A DNA stretch of 9,603 nucleotides, from NCBI GenBank assembly GCA_902767465.1, contig CACXHM010000057.1, positions 1 to 9,603 of the forward strand. The letters are read 5' to 3'. Positions within the stretch are counted from its first letter, which is position 1; every line of letters starts with the position of its first letter. This document shows positions 6,833-9,603 of the stretch, piece by piece. The notes below the pieces were generated by a model, which saw only the letters and a program-made list of their open reading frames with translations, was not told the DNA's origin and ran no database searches. A program made the translations under genes and the position numbers. This DNA is from an uncultured Bacteroidia bacterium (GTDB lineage: Bacteria > Bacteroidota > Bacteroidia > Bacteroidales > UBA932).

Positions 6833-7906
6833 ATGAAAAAGTTTGCGTTTGTCTTGACGGCTATGCTGGTACTCTTCTCCTGCAAGGAGCGGGAACCGCA
6901 GCTTTTTATCTTGAGCAACGATTCAGGAATGAAAGTGTCGATAACTGATTTCGGCGGGCGCATAGTCTCTATGGAAGTCCCCGATCGTGAAGGGGAACTG
7001 CGGGATGTAGTCCTGGGCTTCGATGACCTTAAGGATTATTACCCGGAACGAAACAAAACCGATTTCGGCGCAACAATCGGACGTTATGCCAACCGGATCA
7101 AGGATGGAATCATCACTGTTGACGGCAAGCAGTACCAGCTTCCCCGGAACAACTATGGGCATTGCCTGCACGGAGGGACCCTCGGATGGCAGTACAACTT
7201 CTATGATGTGGTTGAGGTGTCTTCCAACCAGCTCACACTGCGTATGGATCCTCCCGACGGCGACCAGGGTTTTCCTGGGCATGTCACCGCCTATGTTACC
7301 TTTACTCTGGGCAATGACAACGCGCTGGATATCCGCTACGAGGCCACGACCGACGCTCCCACATATATCAATATGACCAATCATTCGTACTTCAATCTTT
7401 CCGGTTCTCCTTTTGCGTACGATGTCTGCGGAGACGCTCTTTGGCTGAACGCTTCTGCCTATACCCCGGTGGACGACACGTTCATGACCACCGGCGAAAT
7501 CCTTCCGGTAGATGGAACTCCCATGGACTTCCGGGAGCCGAAACTGATAGGACTCGAAATAGAATCCGATTTCGAACAGTTGCACAACGCCCATGGCTAC
7601 GACCATAACTGGGTGTTGGATACTGCCGGCGACGACACGGTCCCTGCTGCTTCGCTATGGTGCCCTGTCAGCGGAATAGAACTGAAAGTCTATACGGATG
7701 AACCCGGAATTCAGGTGTACTCGGGGAATTTCCTTGACGGAAGCGTTATCGGCAAGGAGGGAGCGGCCTATGGTTTCCGGTCTGCTATCTGTCTTGAAAC
7801 CCAGCATTTCCCCGACTCTCCAAATAAGCCGCAATGGCCTTCAGCCCTGCTGCGTCCCGGCGACACCTACACCAGCCACTGCGTATTCGCCTTCGGCGTA
7901 AGATAG
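6833..7906 (+). CDS. galM: Aldose 1-epimerase (galactose mutarotase), predicted lipoprotein
   Basis: A 357-residue enzyme of the aldose epimerase family that interconverts alpha and beta anomers of sugars such as galactose and glucose. Residues 1-16 are a lipoprotein signal with lipobox LFSC (C17), so the mature enzyme should sit in the periplasm or outer membrane rather than the cytosol. Family motifs are GRYANRI (84-90), CLHGG (111-115, H113), TNHSYFNLSG (182-191, catalytic base H184 by analogy with Escherichia coli GalM H175), GYDHNW (255-260), EPGIQVYSGN (290-299) and CLETQHFPDSPN (320-331, catalytic E322 by analogy with E309). Length and order are normal. It is the last gene of the three-gene operon, 2 bp after the M23 gene. 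Exported mutarotases are common in Bacteroidota glycan use; the natural sugar cannot be read from the sequence. Confidence 0.93.
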   Translation: MKKFAFVLTAMLVLFSCKEREPQLFILSNDSGMKVSITDFGGRIVSMEVPDREGELRDVVLGFDDLKDYYPERNKTDFGATIGRYANRIKDGIITVDGKQYQLPRNNYGHCLHGGTLGWQYNFYDVVEVSSNQLTLRMDPPDGDQGFPGHVTAYVTFTLGNDNALDIRYEATTDAPTYINMTNHSYFNLSGSPFAYDVCGDALWLNASAYTPVDDTFMTTGEILPVDGTPMDFREPKLIGLEIESDFEQLHNAHGYDHNWVLDTAGDDTVPAASLWCPVSGIELKVYTDEPGIQVYSGNFLDGSVIGKEGAAYGFRSAICLETQHFPDSPNKPQWPSALLRPGDTYTSHCVFAFGVR

Positions 7907-7979
7907 TCTGTCCGTTCACGGAATCAGGTTAACTTGGAAACGCATTTATGGAGTAAGACATTATCTGAAGAATCTGTCA

Positions 7980-7987
7980 TATTTTTA
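7980..7987 (+). promoter_or_regulatory. Weak candidate -7 box before the lamin-tail lipoprotein gene
   Basis: TATTTTTA matches TAnnTTTG except for the last base. If used, transcription would start near 7993, which favours the ATG at 8005 over the one at 7987. No matching TTTG is seen at -33. The rest of the 98-bp intergenic stretch holds only a short TCCG-TTCA-CGGA hairpin at 7911-7922 with no T run. Confidence 0.25.
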
Positions 7988-8004
7988 TGCAAAACCACCA
8001 AACA

Positions 8005-9450
8005 ATGAAACGCTTTCTCATTATTAGTTTTCTCCTTTTGAACGGAATCCCTCTTATTGTTTCTTGTGATCAAAAAGAGGATTTATCATGGGCGGACACA
8101 CTGTGTTTAAATGAAATAAACGGAGTCGACGGACAAAAGAGTATCGAGTTGTATAATTTCGGCGAGCAGGAGGTGTCGCTCAAAAACTGGGAAATAGTAA
8201 TTGAATCCGGCAATGAGAAATCTACCTGGAAGAGCGACACAGTAGTAATCCGTGCTCACGAATATAAGGTGATAAGGGCAGAGAGTGATTCTGAAGAGAT
8301 TACAGAACGTTCGATAATATCTTCAGAATTGAATATCCTTTCCAATAATAAAACAATCAACGTTGAACTCATTAATCCCGGGGGAAGCAAGTCGGATTCT
8401 TTTAAGAGGGGAGAAGAGAAAGCCGTTTTAAACAAAGTAGATGGATCATTCGCGAGGTCCTCTGACAATGGTAATACCTGGTTGTTGATGTCTCCCACCA
8501 TAGGACGCTCAAATAACAATGCCGAGAAATTGGGCAATATATCCTCCTTTCCAATAGTTGGCAGTATCGTGTTAAATGACATACAAACCAATCGCAATTC
8601 CCTTAAAGTTTCGCTGGCAGGAAATGTAGATGGAGAAATGTTATACGTAACCTTGTTGTGTAACGCGAATCTTTCAGATTTTGCGCCGCAAGGCAATCAA
8701 TGGGAAGCGTTTAGAACCGTAGCTTTTTTTGAGGAAGATTCAGTAATTGTATTCGGGGGGCTTGCTCTTGTTCCAGCCCGCTATGTTGTTCAAATAAGCG
8801 ACGAACTTGGTTATGCTAGAATAATTGAATATAGCGTTTCTATTTTCAATCCAAATAGTACAAAGTTTGTAGATGCCCGTCTTCCTGATGATAATTGTGT
8901 GTCAGAAAATCCCACATATTATCCAGTTAGTGCTCTTTGGGATGGATATGGCGTTAGCCAGATTCCACATTTCTTCGCCAGTCATGAGTCGCCCCGCCCT
9001 TGTTGGCTTACGATTAATCTTGGTCAGACCGCTTCTCTTACCCATATTCTAACTTTGCCCAGAATTGCTTATGGAACTTGGCGTGGTTCCCAGGTGCGAT
9101 CATTTGAGTTTTGGGGATGGGGAATGGAGACAGATCCTGATGGCAGCAATGACAGTGATAATCCGCATAGCTTTCAATCTGGTTGGGTATTGCTTGGAGA
9201 ATTCTCTCAGGAAAAACCATCGGGGTATGGACCTGACGGTTCTGTGACGACAATCACCCCAGAGGATAACGCGAGTTTCAATGCCGGTAATACCTTTGTT
9301 TTGGATGCAAGTAAATGGCCGCATGCGAATGACCCTGTCCGCTATCTCCGGGTAGTGTTTGTGGATACATTCGACAGTTTTAATACTGAAGATTCAAAGA
9401 TGAATGTTCAGGTTGGTGAAGTGACCCCTATCAGTAGTGCAGTTAACTGA
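8005..9450 (+). CDS. Lipoprotein with lamin-tail domain and discoidin-like (DUF5000-like) C-terminal domain
   Basis: A 481-residue predicted lipoprotein of unknown function. I chose the ATG at 8005 over the in-frame ATG at 7987 because it begins a clean lipoprotein signal, MKRFLIISFLL to the lipobox IVSC (C21), and follows an A-rich leader. Residues about 32-170 resemble a lamin-tail domain: LCLNEINGVDGQKSIELYN, then VSLKNWEI, and a closing KVDGSFARSSDNGNTW. Residues about 180-285 look like a beta-sandwich linker domain. Residues about 295-475 resemble the F5/8 type C-like DUF5000 module of Bacteroidota surface proteins: WLTINLGQTASLTHI, FEFWGWG, GWVLLGEF, VRYLRVVF. Such modules usually bind glycans or mediate adhesion, and no catalytic residues are recognised. 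The gene is distinctly AT-richer than its neighbours (a sampled 60-base line has about 33% GC, versus about 62% for one in the mutase gene), which may reflect transfer. It appears monocistronic and ends at a hairpin terminator. Confidence 0.85.
   Translation: MKRFLIISFLLLNGIPLIVSCDQKEDLSWADTLCLNEINGVDGQKSIELYNFGEQEVSLKNWEIVIESGNEKSTWKSDTVVIRAHEYKVIRAESDSEEITERSIISSELNILSNNKTINVELINPGGSKSDSFKRGEEKAVLNKVDGSFARSSDNGNTWLLMSPTIGRSNNNAEKLGNISSFPIVGSIVLNDIQTNRNSLKVSLAGNVDGEMLYVTLLCNANLSDFAPQGNQWEAFRTVAFFEEDSVIVFGGLALVPARYVVQISDELGYARIIEYSVSIFNPNSTKFVDARLPDDNCVSENPTYYPVSALWDGYGVSQIPHFFASHESPRPCWLTINLGQTASLTHILTLPRIAYGTWRGSQVRSFEFWGWGMETDPDGSNDSDNPHSFQSGWVLLGEFSQEKPSGYGPDGSVTTITPEDNASFNAGNTFVLDASKWPHANDPVRYLRVVFVDTFDSFNTEDSKMNVQVGEVTPISSAVN
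8288..8329. repeat. 42-bp imperfect palindrome inside the lamin-tail gene
   Basis: The two 21-base halves meet at the centre of GAACGTTC (8305-8312) and match as inverted repeats at 18 of 21 positions; the outermost ten bases (ATTCTGAAGA and TCTTCAGAAT) pair perfectly. Because of this the two strands encode nearly the same peptide, SEEITERSIISSE on plus and SEDIIERSVISSE on minus. Confidence 0.8.
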
Positions 9451-9467
9451 AATTTCGGGAACACAAC

Positions 9468-9500
9468 AGAAGCGGCGCCCAATCGACGCCGCTTCTTATT
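9468..9500 (+). terminator. Hairpin terminator of the lipoprotein gene
   Basis: Perfect 10-bp inverted repeat AGAAGCGGCG (9468-9477) and CGCCGCTTCT (9487-9496) with a 9-base loop, followed by TATTATAT, beginning 17 bp after the TGA. The T tract is broken, so efficiency is uncertain. Confidence 0.75.
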
Positions 9501-9512
9501 ATATCAAAGAAT

Positions 9513-9542
9513 AAGTCCGGCAACCTTGCGGCTGCCGGACTT
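9513..9542 (-). terminator. Hairpin terminator of the tRNA-Asn gene
   Basis: Read on the minus strand, a 13-bp stem AAGTCCGGCAGCC / GGTTGCCGGACTT with one G-U pair closes a GCAA (GNRA) tetraloop and is followed by ATTCTTTG. It begins one base after the tRNA 3' end. The G-U pair would be an A-C mismatch on the plus strand, so the structure belongs to the minus-strand transcript. Confidence 0.7.
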
Positions 9543-9543
9543 G

Positions 9544-9603
9544 CTCCCCCTCGGGGACTTGAACCCAGGACCCCCTGATTAACAGTCAGGTGCTCTAACC
9601 AAC
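9544..9603 (-). tRNA. tRNA-Asn (anticodon GUU), 5' end beyond window
   Basis: The minus strand gives about 60 bases of a tRNA from the D-loop (GTTGGTTAGAGC) through the anticodon arm CCTGA-CTGTTAA-TCAGG (anticodon GTT, asparagine), the T-loop TTCAAGT and the 3' acceptor strand AGGGGGA with discriminator G. The 3' CCA is not encoded (CAA follows). About 14 bases of the 5' end, including the 5' acceptor strand, lie outside the window. The T stem CTGGG/CCCCG has one T-C mismatch at the 50-64 pair. Confidence 0.95.

Noticed and set aside
7911..7922. Short hairpin TCCG-TTCA-CGGA after the epimerase gene as a terminator
   Set aside because: The stem is only 4-5 bp and no T run follows.
7907..9543. 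A mobile island bounded by att repeats at the tRNA-Asn
   Set aside because: No direct copy of the tRNA 3' end was found in the gap left of the lipoprotein gene, and no integrase or other mobility gene is present.
1..9603. CRISPR array, insertion sequence or tandem repeats
   Set aside because: No regularly spaced direct repeats and no transposase-like frames were seen on either strand.

Overview
The window looks like a chromosomal segment of a Bacteroidota bacterium, most likely Bacteroidales of moderately high GC (an Alistipes-like or related gut lineage is my guess, not shown). The clues are TAnnTTTG-type -7 promoter boxes, almost no Shine-Dalgarno sequences, lipoproteins with an early lipobox, a protein combining a lamin-tail domain with a discoidin-like domain, and a tRNA without encoded CCA.

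Left half, minus strand (4372 down to 1): five tightly packed genes form one apparent operon, with gaps of 7, 4 and 5 bp and then a 4-bp ATGA overlap. In transcription order they are a RelA/SpoT-type alarmone synthetase, a cytidylate-kinase-like P-loop protein, a Mesh1/SpoT-type HD hydrolase that could remove (p)ppGpp, an aminoglycoside-phosphotransferase-fold kinase, and a membrane sensor with a SpoIIE/RsbU-type PP2C phosphatase domain that runs off the left edge. Making and breaking an alarmone is thus encoded beside two kinase-like proteins and a receptor phosphatase of the kind that controls partner-switching sigma or anti-sigma circuits. This is the best candidate for an under-described signalling system here.

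Right half, plus strand (4431 to 7906): three genes with 2-3 bp gaps encode a phosphoglucomutase/phosphomannomutase, a secreted M23 peptidoglycan endopeptidase with a C-terminal LysM, and a lipoprotein aldose 1-epimerase. This set points to sugar-phosphate supply, wall remodelling and periplasmic sugar handling. The two operons diverge from a 58-bp intergenic region with overlapping promoter signals.

Right end (7907 to 9603): a visibly AT-richer gene for a surface or periplasmic lipoprotein (lamin-tail domain, middle beta domain, discoidin-like C-terminal domain) is followed by a hairpin terminator. Next comes a second hairpin belonging to a convergent tRNA-Asn gene, cut by the right edge. 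No insertion sequence, integrase, CRISPR array or rRNA is visible, and no gene-free stretch exceeds 300 bases.
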